Of a stretch of DNA of 64,000 nt, positions 23,011 to 36,147 are shown in pieces. Source of the stretch: Macrobrachium rosenbergii (taxonomy: Eukaryota; Arthropoda; Malacostraca; Decapoda; Palaemonidae). The stretch is from the NCBI RefSeq assembly GCF_040412425.1, contig NC_089782.1, positions 25,630,122 through 25,694,121 on the forward strand, given 5' to 3'. The number at the start of each line of letters is the position of its first letter. The first letter of the stretch is position 1. Below the pieces are notes generated by a model. That model ran no database searches. It was not told where the DNA came from and worked only from the letters and a program-made list of their open reading frames with translations. A program made the translations under genes and the position numbers.

Positions 23011-23074
<64 letters not shown>
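23011..23074. repeat. (GA)n microsatellite
   Basis: A 64-bp tract with one C interruption at 23051. Its flanking 3' sequence (tt.tt..caccactaaacactt) resembles that after the tract ending at 22919, so the two may be a local duplication. Confidence 0.95.
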
Positions 23075-23148
23075 ATTTCTTCACCACTAAACACTTTCCC
23101 TACAACACAAATAATTTAAAACTGAACAACGCGAGAGAAAGACACAGA

Positions 23149-23151
<3 letters not shown>

Positions 23152-23224
<73 letters not shown>
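23152..23224. repeat. (GA)n microsatellite
   Basis: A pure 73-bp tract. Confidence 0.97.
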
Positions 23225-23226
<2 letters not shown>

Positions 23227-24017
23227 CTAATCGCCCCGTGCATTACGACACAGGACATCCCAAGAAAGGAAATGTCTATAGCAGCGATGACGTCAGGGTC
23301 AGAACTTTTGAAAATGAAGTTTACTCTCACGCTCTTCCTCTCCTTCGAGGCTTATTATTTTTGCCTCTAAAATTACGTCAGTGAATGACACTTTGGAGGT
23401 ACTTTCACTTGTTCTCAATCACTCACTCAAAAGGGAAATTGAATGTCACTCATTCGCATAAAAAAAATAAACGGGAATTTCATTGTAAATCCGAGGCCAA
23501 ATTGTCACTGACACAAAATTACAATGATAAATTATCCATAATATTCATTTATTGCTGATAAGTACTGTGCAAGACCCCAAGCTCATTCTTACTTAATATG
23601 CATACAATAATTATCAATGGTAATTGTAAATCCATTCAGTCGTTGAATTTGAACGAAATCACAATATATTTAACAAATTAGACCATTTTTACAAGTGATA
23701 AGCAACCACTCTTGAAAGAAGAACACTCAAACAACAACGTGATTATTATTTGATCCGACGTATAGAAAAACTCATCTCTACAAAAAGAAAAAACGTGACT
23801 GCAGCAACAGGATGACTTTAAAAAATATCATCGACAATACATTAATCAAATGCACGAGGTAAAAATGACTGCAAAATTTAAAGAGGCATAACGTTACCAG
23901 TAAGACAGATGACAGAAGGACTTGTAATGGAAAACAGTAGGGGTCTGAACAAGAAAGAGAATTTATGGAGTACGTGGTTGTTTTGATACGCTTATGAGAA
24001 CTTTTCAAGTAAAGCGA

Positions 24018-24022
<5 letters not shown>

Positions 24023-24098
<76 letters not shown>
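24023..24098. repeat. (GT)n microsatellite
   Basis: A pure tract of about 76 bp. Confidence 0.97.
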
Positions 24099-24099
<1 letters not shown>

Positions 24100-24280
24100 A
24101 AGTTAAAAAAAATAAATAAAAAATTATAAGCTTGAGGCTCAATACGGGAATAATGTAGGTGATCAAGATATATCGTACAGAAGAGCTTTTTATAATTTTT
24201 AAAAAGGTTTGACCACTGAGCTACTGGTTTGGTGCAAAAGCGGGGCTGAGCCAAGAGAGTACTATGTGTAATACTTTTTT

Positions 24281-24390
24281 TTATCACTCCATAAAAATAT
24301 TAAGCAACTCTTGAAGCATAATACGCTCTTGGCTTAGCCCAAGAATATATTATGCCTCAAGGGATATTTAATGTTTTTATGGAGTGATGC
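24281..24390. mobile_element. Long-armed foldback element
   Basis: The sequence 24281-24335 and the reverse complement of 24336-24390 align over about 55 bp at roughly 80-85% identity (tatcactccataaaaa against tttttatggagtga, and cttgaagcataata against tattatgcctcaag). The element is almost entirely arms, centred near 24336. Part of the inner arm motif (gagccaagagagtactatg) recurs just upstream at 24248-24275, so a third partial copy is present. Confidence 0.65.
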
Positions 24391-24471
24391 AAAAATGTCA
24401 GAACAAATAAATTACACAAGATGCAAAGTTGTAGGACACAATAACTGAGTTGCGAACTGAGGAAGGAAAGG

Positions 24472-24842
24472 ATGAAGACTGCAGATGATACAGCACTGAT
24501 TAGTAGTAGTAGAGAAAAACTGCAGAAACTACCAGAGGAACTGAACAGATTTTGCAGGATAGAAAGTTCAAATTAAATGTAAACAGGAATAAAGTCACAA
24601 CGTTAAACAAAAACCAAAAAGTTAATATGTCTGGTAGAAGAATGGAAGCAGTTGATTCACACATACATTGCAGTTAATGAAACAAATGAAGCGAGAGAAG
24701 TAGCAGCTGCGTGCAAAAGACTGGCAAGAGACGGTGTTTATAGATGCAAATTTGGAACATAAGGGATTGTTTGGCCAAGTAACCTTTATGGAAGTTAAGT
24801 GTGAATGCTGGAAACAAATAAAATGAAAAAGGATCAAACATA
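24472..24842 (+). pseudogene. Non-LTR retrotransposon reverse-transcriptase remnant
   Basis: A frame at 24472 reads MKTADDTALISSSREKLQKL, containing the ADD catalytic motif of reverse transcriptases followed by the usual helix with LPEELNRFCR. After a frameshift near 24559 it continues RKFKLNVNRNKV and then SGRRMEAVDS, typical of the thumb region in animal LINEs. Later a degraded stretch resembles the usual NLYESVVxPTxxYGSECW region (ccaagtaacctttatggaag; gtgaatgctgg). Multiple stops and frameshifts make it non-functional. The 5' part of the element is absent. Confidence 0.8.
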
Positions 24843-24939
24843 AACTGATTGCGTGTATGTATGCATGTATTTGTGTTTATATATATAATTATATGTGTAT
24901 GTGTAATACAAGAAAAATTATTTCTATCACTATACCTGC

Positions 24940-25389
24940 CTATGACGACGCTCCAACCTCACAGAATGGCTTAACTATACAATCTGAGCAAACATACAGA
25001 AAAGAGAAAGGGGGCAATCTCTCGCCAGATATGAAATGATTCCACGCAGGAAGAAAGAATCTGATTATCTTGACGAGATGGAAGCCTTTCCATTCCACTC
25101 TACCGAGCAAGGTGAAAGGAGACCCCCGCCTCCTAAGTAACAGGAACAGTATTTCATACGTGAGCTGATCAACTATTAAGTTATCGACGCCGGTAATTCT
25201 TTGCGGTAAATAATCTATAAACAGACAACCCCTGATCAAAACTTTCAGTGGAGTATCTGGAATAGCCAAACAGCAAACCGGGGCTTTCACCGGAAATCTT
25301 GGCAAGACCTTGTAATGCGACGCCCCCAAAGGCGCTACTAACCGTTTCACGACAGTGCAGATAGGCGTGATGGGGGCAAATTTCCTCAT
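24940..25389 (-). other. Unassigned 149-codon open frame
   Basis: The ATG at 25389 begins MRKFAPITPICTVVKRLVAP, and the frame stays open to 24940. I recognise no domain. It contains hydrophobic stretches but no clear membrane topology, and has no obvious splice context. In DNA of moderate GC content a frame of this length can occur by chance. Kept only because it is the longest non-repeat open frame in the middle of the window apart from one at 47.3 kb. Confidence 0.12.
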
Positions 25390-26269
25390 TCGAAAGCAGT
25401 TTGGAAATCTGGATTTCTCTCTGAATCAAGATACAAGACCATCAGTTTTTTCAATCCACTCTGCAATGAGGTACGGACTCACAATGATAGCTTTAGACGG
25501 GCTTTCAAGCGAAAATGAAAGGGCTTCTCAGGCAATAACGAGACGGTAAGGGAAAGATGGTCAAGAACAAAATCTAACCGCATATTATGAATGGCTGGGA
25601 CAAGAGAGGGTCTGAAGGAGGTCATTCATGAAAAGGAGAAACGGGTTGGGAGGAAGAACCGATGCCTGGGGGACGCCGCTACAAAGATGGAAAGGGCCAC
25701 ACTGAGAACCGTCAATTACTAACGCTACAGACCGAGGGGATGTATTACAAACAGCTTTATTTGAAGCAATGCCATATGCAGGGGCTGTCTAACAGGACTT
25801 AATGATCGACTGCCGTAAATCTTAAGATGTCAATGAACTGGAAGGTGTACATAAAACGAAAACAAATTTACCTACCTCGACCGGAGAGGGTGGAGACGTA
25901 CTCTCTACTTAATCTCAGGCAGCTGAGATTTCTACTGATAAGAACCTTTAAAACTTGTTAACAAGTTTTAATACCCAACTATTTATCTAGCTATATCTAT
26001 GAGTAAGACCATATTTATGCCATACACCAAAGATGATAACGGTTGCTATGCATCACAGATTTAACAAAAGAGAAAATTCAAAGTTAGTAAGGTTCTCGGC
26101 ATTTTTCCTTATAAAAATGCAGCAAAGAAAACTACTGTGTTCCACAATGAATTCCCCAGGGTTCTCTCACAGTGTCCACAGTAAATAGATTCCTCTACAC
26201 GGATAAAGTAAACACTGACCGCTCAGCTGTAATGATAAACACCAGCGACATTCATCGGCTTCACGTTTC

Positions 26270-26271
<2 letters not shown>

Positions 26272-26321
<50 letters not shown>
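26272..26321. repeat. (GA)n microsatellite
   Basis: A pure 50-bp tract. Confidence 0.97.
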
Positions 26322-26324
<3 letters not shown>

Positions 26325-27376
26325 TCATATTTCCCTGAAACAAAGCCAAAACAAAAAGCCCCATAAATCAAATTCTTCGAATGAACAAGCAACTCCTCTT
26401 GGGTATGCTTTTTAGAAAACACTGATTCATTAACATGAAGGAGGGGAAGACATTCTTTGAAGGGCAGGAAACATCCCGTCGTGAAATTAAGTGGAAACCA
26501 CCACCATCATCTACTACTACTACTACCACTACTACCTGAAGTCCGCAAAACAAAAGTGGCTGCCTGCATATTCAAAATTTTGCTAAAGCTGATAAACAAA
26601 CATTGCATAACAAATTCGTTTTCATCCAAAATGCATATCACACGCTTAACGTAATTCCTGCGACTGTCTGAATACAATCTTCGAAATTAAAATAACCCAA
26701 GACTCGACGAACTGTAAAAACGAAGTTAAGTCAGAGTTAGGAAACCTTTTTACATTGACAACTAAAACCAATACGCCAAAAAATATTTAAACTTTAGACA
26801 CAAAAAGACGAAGACTTACAACCACAATTCTATGCCAAATCTGATCCAATCTCCCGACAAGAAAAAAGGGGAAAAGAAATCAAGACAAAATAATGAGACT
26901 TATTTAAATACAAACAAGACAAAATTAAGAGATCTATTCCAGTACAATCATAAATTTGGGAGCTGAAACAAAGGGTTCCCCCAAATGGAGGTCAAAAAAG
27001 GGGCGAACGCACAGAGAGAGAGAAGTCGACGTTTTGTGGCTGCCGTCTGACCTAATCATAAAACAGCAGATCACGTCACCTACAAAGGGTCCTCCTCCTG
27101 CTCCTAACTTCCTTTGCCACAGAACAAAGAACGAAGGGGAAAGACGGACACTCACACACACACACCATCGACATTTGCCGGGTCATCGCAAGGAGAAAGT
27201 GATGACAAATGGCGCAACGCCCCCTTCGAAATCACAGTTACCAGAATGACACCCGAAAGCGGGCCGCTGCTAACCTGAAATCGTGGATATTCGTCTACTA
27301 ATCTACACAATAAAATGATTTTAGAATAGATAATACACTGTGTAAATTTAAAAATGACGTTGGGTCTATACACCTC

Positions 27377-27379
<3 letters not shown>

Positions 27380-27467
<88 letters not shown>
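27380..27467. repeat. (AT)n microsatellite
   Basis: About 44 uninterrupted AT units; self-complementary, so it can extrude as a hairpin. Confidence 0.97.
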
Positions 27468-27469
<2 letters not shown>

Positions 27470-27590
27470 ACAAGTGAAAGACAAGTGCTTTACATTATAC
27501 CTTGAATTATATTTCTATTCCAAAATCTTGGCATTTACGCAGATTATTGTAAGCTTCAGAGATATTGTTGCAACAAACAATGAGACACAG

Positions 27591-27714
<124 letters not shown>

Positions 27715-29201
27715 CATTCAAAGAGAAGGAGAGTAACTTACAAACTAGGAACTGGAAGTCAAAAATGCTAAAACTACACAAGTAACGACAGAGTAAACCT
27801 TATAAGAGAAACACCAGGGCAACGCCACCACCATATCACATTACCACCGGTACCCAAGATCCATTACATACACACATACATTCATACATGCATACATATG
27901 AAAAGTTGCCCCACCAACGCAAGGAACCGGGACCAGCAGCACCATCACGGCACCTCCACTGCTAACCAAAACAAGATGATACGAGCGATTTCTTTACATG
28001 TTTTATATTCTGTATATTTTTTTTATTATTCTGTGCTTTCAGTCTTACGTACACTGGAGACGTTTAAACTGACCCTAAGGCAAACCTCGTGTTAACTTTC
28101 GCATAACGCAAGTTGCCACATTACCGAAGTGTACAAATTAGGGTGAGTTTACGCCGTATACATAAACACACATCTGCGTTTATTTATGTCGAAAATGCTC
28201 AACTTCCTGTCAGCTATCATCTCACGTTAAGGTCTTGGAACAGAGACAAGGGAAAACTCAAAGGCGCTCATCATGAACAACGTAAATACTTATTTAAATT
28301 GTAACATCACAACTAGCACCAGCAGTAGTAACAGTAGTAGCGTAATAGAGACAATTTTCCTAATTTCGCAATAAAGCGCAATGCTCGAGTGCTCATCCAT
28401 CCACCGACGCCAAGTGCGTGACTTGTTGTCATCAAGATTACGACGTTCTAAGAACGTATGACTTACATCCGTTTATCGATTTCACTGGAGAACTGCGTAC
28501 TGCGTCTTTGCAGCCTCGAACACAAGAAGCGGCGTAGGATAGATAAGGGCGTATTGCGCATTACGTCGGGTCACGCGCGACCCTATTGTATGGTGTTGTG
28601 TTGCAGCTGAGGCAGTCAATTCAAAAGTGATTTAAAGAGAAAAGACATTCATATGAAGATGCCATAGACCTAAGCGATGAGAATGGGGGGGGGAGACAGG
28701 GAATCATTATTACCATTGCTATTATTGACAGTACTATGTACATCCCAGTTTATTTTATGGGGCCCACATTCTTTCTTTCAGATGGGTCCCTTGTGCCTAC
28801 CAGTCATAGTTCATGTTTCTCTTGAAGTATTGCTTCTCGACAGGTATGTCATTCACTGCCTTTAAAATACACCTTAGTGTTCAATCTTTGTAGTTCTCAA
28901 GGTACTACACTGCATACGTCTGAGCTAAAATCTTCTCCAATATCTTTCTTTACAGAGTGAAAGGGGAAAACCTGCTGGATGGGGAAGGTGAGGGGAGGTG
29001 AAAAACTACAACGAGCTACCCGTTTTTGCTCTAGCTGATGACGTCACGACGTCCCAATTCACCGTTACACGCCAGTGCGGAAATACACTATGGGGCCACA
29101 TACGGCGTACCTACGCTATGTTTTAAGAATACGACAAATAATCTGCCCACAGACAAGAACCAGTAACCAACGTCCGAACAGAAGAAATGTGCCAGCCATT
29201 A

Positions 29202-29449
29202 AACGAATGGAACAATAATTTAAACAGGCCCAAAAATAGGAGGGAAGTCTTTCTGCACTATTTAACGAATGGAACAATCATTTAAACGGGCCCAAAAATA
29301 GGAGGGAAGTCTTTCTGCACTATTTAACGAATGGAACAATAATTTAAACAGGCCCAAAAATAGGAGGGAAGTCTTTCTGCACTATATAACGAATGGAACA
29401 ATAATTTAAACAGGCCCAAAAATAGGAGGGAAGTCTTTCTGCACTATTT
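29202..29449. repeat. Minisatellite: four copies of a 62-bp unit
   Basis: Units start aacgaatggaacaataattt at 29202, 29264, 29326 and 29388, and each ends tctttctgcactattt. Differences are few (for example aatcatttaaacggg in copy 2), so the array is young. The unit length is not a multiple of three. Confidence 0.95.
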
Positions 29450-30330
29450 ACATCTCAAAAACAAAGCTAAGGAACTTTCCGTGATTAAAATGGAAGGCTT
29501 ATCAGTGCGAGAAAAAGACGCCGGACGCATGAAGAGAAAGCATGGAGAATTGGAAGTGAAACTAAACACACAGGAGCAAAGCAAGGCAATCCCCGAGAAA
29601 ATCACAGCAAGAAATTGCCACATTTAGCCAGCCAGTGGCCCTCAATTACTAAGGGGGAAGACTAAGCATGGGAGTTTGAAGACAAAAGAGCAAAGTTGCC
29701 ACGATCCACTTTTCGTGAAATCCAAAGAAAATGTAAGTCATAATCAACTTATAGTTATGAAGCTAAATTCAGACATATTTAATATGTTCCTTAGTCAACA
29801 GGACAAGAAATAATCAATTATCCATTAGCACGCTTTCAATTAAGATGCTAATCTTAAACACTGAATTCATCTCGCCATTCTTTCAAATATAAAAATCAAG
29901 CCACGAGTCTTCAAGCTCAAATAAGGAATGCGACGCTGCCATTACTCCAACATGTGCTTTGTTTACCAAATACAGCCCTCGGCGCGATTCCTTACAAGTC
30001 GTCGATCGTCGACGTTTCAAAATACGCCAATCCACAACTGTAGATTACGCAACATCTGCAACTGATAAACGTAATCCATATTCATCCGGGGTAGGAGAAA
30101 AATAGTTGAGTAAGGACAACAGTGAATACAATACAGCAGTGACTGATAATGGTAATCATACAATCATGTTCTTGGGAAAAATAAATAAACAAAGCTGACA
30201 ATGTTCTATAATTATTTTATAGTATATATTCATTCATTCATTGCGACCCACACTCGCTAGTCGAAGCGTCATCTCTTTCTATAAAATATATGAGTATTTT
30301 ATACAATCCAGCAAAAACACTACCTCGGTA
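29450..30330. other. Noncoding stretch, no feature seen
   Basis: Unique-looking sequence without repeats, good splice sites or protein-like frames. Confidence 0.45.
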
Positions 30331-30425
30331 TATCTCCGTTGGAGAATTTCTATATATGATAAATATATATATATATATATAAACCATTGAGCCATCTCCA
30401 ACGGATATATATATATATATATATA
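30331..30425. repeat. Inverted repeat enclosing (AT)n
   Basis: Arms tatctccgttggaga (30331-30345) and tctccaacggatata (30395-30409) are complementary with one mismatch. They enclose an AT tract (30362-30380), and a second AT tract follows. The arm core TCTCC-GTT-GGAGA is itself a small hairpin. Confidence 0.75.
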
Positions 30426-30442
30426 CATTTGTAGCTTATGAT

Positions 30443-30447
<5 letters not shown>

Positions 30448-30495
<48 letters not shown>
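30448..30495. repeat. (GA)n microsatellite
   Basis: A 48-bp pure tract, ending 42 bp downstream (minus sense) of the candidate 30.5 kb donor. Confidence 0.97.
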
Positions 30496-30496
<1 letters not shown>

Positions 30497-30536
30497 CAAC
30501 GCGAGTTCATTAATCCCACTAAAACCCTTCGCTTAC

Positions 30537-30550
30537 CGATGGCCGTCCAT
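30537..30550 (-). CDS. Candidate minimal first coding exon (30.5 kb)
   Basis: ATG GAC GGC CAT CG is followed by a strong donor (CATCG|gtaagc). The reading frame is closed by a TGA directly before the ATG, so translation could only begin here. The two leftover bases plus G from exon A give Arg: MDGHR then VKFGVSLE. The phase match has a one-in-three chance of being accidental, and four codons carry no family information. The support is therefore the donor, the CpG-containing leader and agreement with the other two first exons. Confidence 0.33.
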
Positions 30551-30640
30551 TCAGCGACAGTCCTTCCAGCAGCAGCGGAGTGACTCCCCCCGACAAACAA
30601 TGAAAGAGAGTTCCAGTGAGTGACTTTTAAAGAAGGGAGG
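30551..30640 (-). promoter_or_regulatory. Possible promoter/leader for the 30.5 kb exon
   Basis: Upstream of the candidate ATG on the minus strand is a TATA-like TTTAAAAG (30632-30625), followed by a leader of about 60-80 nt with runs of G and CTG. No clear initiator is seen at the expected distance. The DNA further upstream holds CpG sites at a higher density than the gene body. This is inferred from position only. Confidence 0.22.
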
Positions 30641-31138
30641 AGCGATCCCACGCGGAAGAGTTCGTTCGCAACAATAGCAATAATAATTTTCAGGTCAACG
30701 TTTGATTTAATCTGTGAGAATCGGCCCACAAACGACCGGCGGTGAATGCCGGGACGGGACTGTTCCGTGCCTTCCCCGCCGAGGGAGCGAAAACGGACAT
30801 GACATGTACTGTGTTGAAGTGATCGGTCAGAAATTCTTCCGGAGCGTCATGCAGACAATGGTCACGCAATCAAGTTCCTTAGAAACGGTCTCTAATTCAT
30901 TCGCCGTCATCATCAATAATTCTTGTAATGATGAATGACCTCATATGCTAAGAGTCTTAATTAATTGTTCACTACTACTTCTTCTTCTTCTTCGTCTAAC
31001 GTGCTTTTTTCCCATTTTTTATATGGGGTTAAGCACGATGCCTTCTTTTTGAAGGACACTGATGTCGGTAATTTAATCTCCATTATAATTTCGTCTCTCA
31101 GATTATGTATCTGGATGTTAGTCGACTGCTGTAGGTCA

Positions 31139-31162
31139 GAGAGAGAGAGAGAGAGAGAGAGA
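31139..31162. repeat. (GA)n microsatellite
   Basis: A pure 24-bp tract. Confidence 0.95.
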
Positions 31163-31289
31163 ATACCGAACACAAGCTTACAGTAATCCATCAATTGTAC
31201 AATATCATGCATTGATTAAAAGCGTTAGGGCCTCCGCGAGGTTCTCACCAAGTAGGAGTGAACCCATTCACAAAAAATTCCTAAGCTAT

Positions 31290-31346
<57 letters not shown>

Positions 31347-31355
31347 ACACACACA
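31290..31355. repeat. Compound (CT)n(CA)n microsatellite
   Basis: About 37 bp of CT, then CA with one AA interruption. Confidence 0.95.
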
Positions 31356-33421
31356 TGAACTGCAAATCAATATGGAAATCAAATAAGAAAACAATCCACC
31401 CATGAAGCATCACTTAAAAGGTCGCCTAACGTCATCATACACACACAAACCGACGGCGTGCTTCCTCTACGCCCTGTTATCATAGGTTAAACAAGTCTCT
31501 TATATTCTTCGGTTGCTTCAATAACAGCAATGGACAAGAGCAACACAGATCACCTTGAAACAGAAAGCTTCCTTGGCAAGAGAACGACCCCATCCTTTAC
31601 AAAAGATGCGTCTGTTAGTGGGGAGTTCCGTTTATTTTTTCTCCTGTTTTCGGGAGTCCCCATAAAACAATCAGGTCTATTCAACAACCCTACCATTCTT
31701 TTCCCAATTTATCGGTGGGGGCTCCCTCAGATTTCTCCCCCACACCAACACAATCCTCTCCATAAAATAAAATTCGTTTTATTCATTTTAGAATCCCATG
31801 CACCATAGATGGACTTTCGAATAAGTGTCTGAAGACGCAGCTACGTGCTGAAGCAATAGTGTTCACTCCTTTCCTCACGTAACATATCTGTCATAAAATC
31901 TTAATTTAATTCTAAATCAATCAAATTCATGGCTGAACAAATTCTACGCCGCATTTTGCCACCAGACCATGAGACAAGGCCAAAAGATCAAATGTCTCTA
32001 TTTATGAAAACCAAGCAACGAAAAATACAAAACCACACGCGAAACAAAACAGCAAAAATGGGTAAAATCAAACAATTGCAGTGTGTGCGTGCATATGTGT
32101 GTTGAATAGTCTTATATACTCCTAAAATGTGTGTAAATGTATGAAAGTATTGATATATAACATAAGAAAAGTTGAACACAGTGATGACCGATTAGTTTAT
32201 CCACTTGGCGTCACACAGGACAACGTAGAAGAAGGCATGGCACTTCATCACCAATACAACATTACCATCTTCTCCCGCCGGAAGCCAAACATGATGTGAA
32301 CAGCAACAAGAGATGACAACTGAGCCGAACTACCCTCAATCCTCTCTATAAGCTTCACAACGTATAAAACACAACATAACAAACAGATGAGTTTTCCGGA
32401 GGATAAATGATCTATCTGTCTTCATAAGGCTGAGCGCCTCGCTCATCTCGTAGCACCGGGAGATTCCACCGCCATCACACGAACCTATCCACACGAATCA
32501 TAGAGTAAACACCGCCAGACACACCACACTGAAGTTCCTTGTCTAGGGAAAAATGCCCCTGGCTGTTCTGAGTAGCTATGACTTCTGTAGTAGGAGGAGG
32601 AGGAGGAAGAGGAAGACGAGGAGATGTTCACAAATGTTTTATCCATTCTCTCATCTGCTACTAAAGACGACAGAGTGAAAGCAAGAACCTTCCCGACCCG
32701 TTTTCAAAATCTTAAACAAATGAGTTCAACCCCACACGAACGATTCCAAGGCCAGGATTCAAGGATGTAGAAAAGACTGGAGGATTACCATGTTTAAAAT
32801 TCAATTATCTAAGACTAAAACGCCCAGCATCGACTCGATCAGTCTCTCTCTCTCCCTCTCTCTAAATACACACACACAACCACGTTACTATCAAAACACT
32901 ACAAAAGCACTCAGACTGAAACTAATGAAACAAGTACAAACAAACGTCTCTGAAGCTTCAGTACTGAAATATTTCGGGTCTCTCTACCTATGGCTCCTCA
33001 CACCAACAATACTTCAAACACACCCTCTCACTTCACATGTTTATAACTCCTCCCCACCCTCCCTTTACCCTACCGGGGCCCTAGCAAGGTCCTACCCACC
33101 CACATACGTACATATCAGCAGCAGCTGTTGCTGTTGCTGCTGCTGCTGCAAGACCTTCAAGGGAGAAGAACAACACTCACGCCGAACACGTTCACTTTGA
33201 ACAAACTAGCATTGAACTCTCCCATTCATTGAGGTGAACACTGGCAGACTGTGCAACGTGCACTTCGATTCACAGGTACCATTCATGGAGAACACGCCAC
33301 AAGAAGGAGAGAAGAAGAAGAAGAATAATTCCCCGTGTACCTTTAACCCTTAACCCCCGCAACCATCTCGTTTGGTCTATAACAACACCGACATCAGCAT
33401 GTACATTGCAAGACTACGCTA
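31356..33421. other. Noncoding stretch, no gene seen
   Basis: Unique sequence with a GGA-rich tract (32586-32626) and a CAG/CTG-rich hairpin-prone tract (33117-33150). A minus-strand donor (TCGGC|gtgagt at 33175) ends a 15-codon frame MGEFNASLFKVNVFG, but in phase 0, which does not fit the known RhoGAP exon. Confidence 0.45.
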
Positions 33422-33453
<32 letters not shown>

Positions 33454-33483
33454 CAATAATAATAATAATAATAATAATAATAA
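33422..33483. repeat. (ACT)n(AAT)n compound microsatellite
   Basis: About ten ACT units followed by about nine AAT units. A similar ACT-to-ATT switch occurs at 5561-5620. Confidence 0.95.
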
Positions 33484-33721
33484 CTTCCAGCACGACAAAA
33501 TAACAACAGCAAGATGTTTTCACTCCGTTCCCAGTGAACTTTCTGTTCAGAACAACATACCATCAACAAAAACAAACTAATAGTTATACTTTGTTGTCGA
33601 TCTACATTATATTAAGGAATCATTATACCTACACCTTGTATATTCCGACCATAAATTGAAATTATTCCGGATTTGGATTTTTGAAAGCAAGGAAGGAAAG
33701 AGTGAAAGTGACCGAGACAAA

Positions 33722-33725
<4 letters not shown>

Positions 33726-33779
<54 letters not shown>
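33726..33779. repeat. (GA)n microsatellite
   Basis: A 54-bp tract with one AA interruption near 33760. Confidence 0.95.
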
Positions 33780-34590
33780 AATGACTAGCCCGTGAAAGAG
33801 TCACTTTCCGACCGAAAAGGCGAATTTCTCTTGTCAGAAACAATGCAGAAGTGACACAATGGAAGATATACGGTGGTGCTTTTTACGAGGCTATAAATCC
33901 TCCCGAACTTTTACTTCACCCGTACATGAATTTCACAACAGCTGAATGGAGATGACAGCAGCCATTGCTTTCCAATTTCTACACCATAGACCACGAAGAG
34001 AGATCCAAGGGCATTTTTCCTCTACGAATGCGCGAATCGGAATGTACGAAGGAATGATAATAAACTGAGGGTCAACATTCATTACAGATCATGAGCGATC
34101 ATATTTACATACTGGCTAAGTATTGAATTATGCTCACGCCACCTCTACTTTCATGCACAACAGAAGTGAATAATATCCGCTTACAACTACAAAGAATGTT
34201 AACAACAACATCCATGATAACACTGTCGACAGATAGCATTTCCTATTCACTTCCTGACAAATATGCTCCATTTCGCCATAAAACCTGATTTTTTTTTTTT
34301 CTTTTTTTTTCCCCTGGAGACTGATGCAGATCCGGACGGATCAATACCCAAGATCCGGCAGATTACTATCCGGGGATCCGGACGGATAACGATCTAATGA
34401 TTTCGTCCATGACCAACTAAAGACCTTGCCCGAAATTTTTCAAGAAAACCTGTCTTCGAGTTTGGTGATACACCTGCACAACACAACACACACACATATT
34501 CAGGAGGTAATATACACCAAGGCATGACTCCTTCCAAAGCCATTCTTTATTCTAATAACACAGTTTTGCTTCGGATAAACACGCACGTCC

Positions 34591-34593
<3 letters not shown>

Positions 34594-34658
<65 letters not shown>
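34594..34658. repeat. (GA)n microsatellite
   Basis: A pure 65-bp tract. Confidence 0.97.
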
Positions 34659-34661
<3 letters not shown>

Positions 34662-35063
34662 GAAGGTGTAGCCATCGTGCGGCACCCCTGACCTCGAACC
34701 TCGACACTCATGAAGGCGGGGTAGAGGGAATCTATAGGGCAGGAGGAGAGAGGAGAGAGGGGGGGGAGGGGGAGGAGGTGGCAAGAAGTACTGGTGTTAA
34801 GAGACGGGAGTGGAGAGTACAACAGGGGCACGGGGGCACGTCGAAGACTTCGGAAGGGAGGTGGTATCTCACAAGTCGGAGCCATATGCTGCAATTACGT
34901 GCATGAAATCCTTGATATCCTTCAGGCAGGGGAAAGAGGGGCGTCCTGGTCGCAATTCCTGCCTGTGAACTCTGTGTTCGACTGGTCGCCTCCCACCTAG
35001 CAGGCAGAGCACAAGCAGCAAAAGCCACACCTGCAACGCACCTGTTCCTTCTACTCTTACAAG

Positions 35064-35066
<3 letters not shown>

Positions 35067-35141
<75 letters not shown>
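35067..35141. repeat. (GA)n microsatellite
   Basis: A pure 75-bp tract. Confidence 0.97.
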
Positions 35142-35144
<3 letters not shown>

Positions 35145-36147
35145 GGGGACCGTCGAATCTGTTATCTTGAATCTTCACCGTGGAAACTGATAGCGCACTG
35201 ACACCAATCAAGATAATGAGTAAAATAAAATGTCGTTTGGTCGTAAATTGATTTTCCAGGAATTGGGCAACTTGTCCTATCATGGCCACAGATCACACGA
35301 ATCTCGCAAGGTATTTTTTGCAGCGCAGCAACATACGCATAAATCAAATTCGCGTCTCATATCAATGATGGGTGGAAATGTTATGTTAGGAATACGAGTT
35401 CTTTTGCTCAAGATGCTTCAATCAATTTTTACAAAATGTGTGAAGTTCTGCAAAATATTAGATGAAGTGAGATCTCACTTATGTAAAAATCAATTCTGAA
35501 TTTAGTCCACTGGAATCAGCTTAATCGAGAAAAAATACTTTCACCATGAAACCAAATCACGAATGAAGTCAAACTTCGCGTTTAGGGGCAACTCCACTGT
35601 CAATTTCAAGATTTTGTTCACAGCACAAACTTTCGTTTTCTTCACAAAAAAAGAAGAAGAAGAAGAAAGTCCAGCAACAGTCTTCGTTGCCACCAACCAA
35701 CACGTTCTCAAAGCCTAAACATACACGAGAAGCACACGGCGAGAAAGTGAGTTGCTGCGTCTTCACTAAAAATGAGAAACCGAGTGTATTCCACTATAGA
35801 TTAGAACCTACGTACTGTGTAACATCCTGAGTCAGAGCATTTCCCCTGATAACATCGCCGGAGTCAGGATAGGGCCACAATTACTCATGTACACGGGACG
35901 ATTATCTCAAAAATTCCATGAACCACCGACTCGAAAATGTCGCGTCCAAAAGTTTGGCAAATAGTAGTTATGTCGATTCGACAAGCTTATGTTGCATTCA
36001 GGATAAAATCACAAAAGAAAAGTGGAAACTCAAAATAAAAAATTTTCATAAAACGTACCCATAGTGAATATGACTAAAACGAACATGCGGGTGCTGTGCT
36101 GTGTATAATAAATACATGCGCGCGCGAACACATATACATACATACAA

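Noticed and set aside
29202..29449. CRISPR-like regular array
   Set aside because: The units are head-to-tail copies without unique spacers, in a eukaryotic genome; it is a minisatellite.
32586..32626. GGA-rich and other short trinucleotide tracts (also 33117-33150, 35646-35667, 42024-42050, 45384-45413)
   Set aside because: Real but short and imperfect; not distinctive enough for separate findings.
34136..34155. Minus-strand ATG frame MKVEVA ending at gtgagc in the RhoGAP phase
   Set aside because: Short, weaker donor, no supporting context. Kept out of the gene model.
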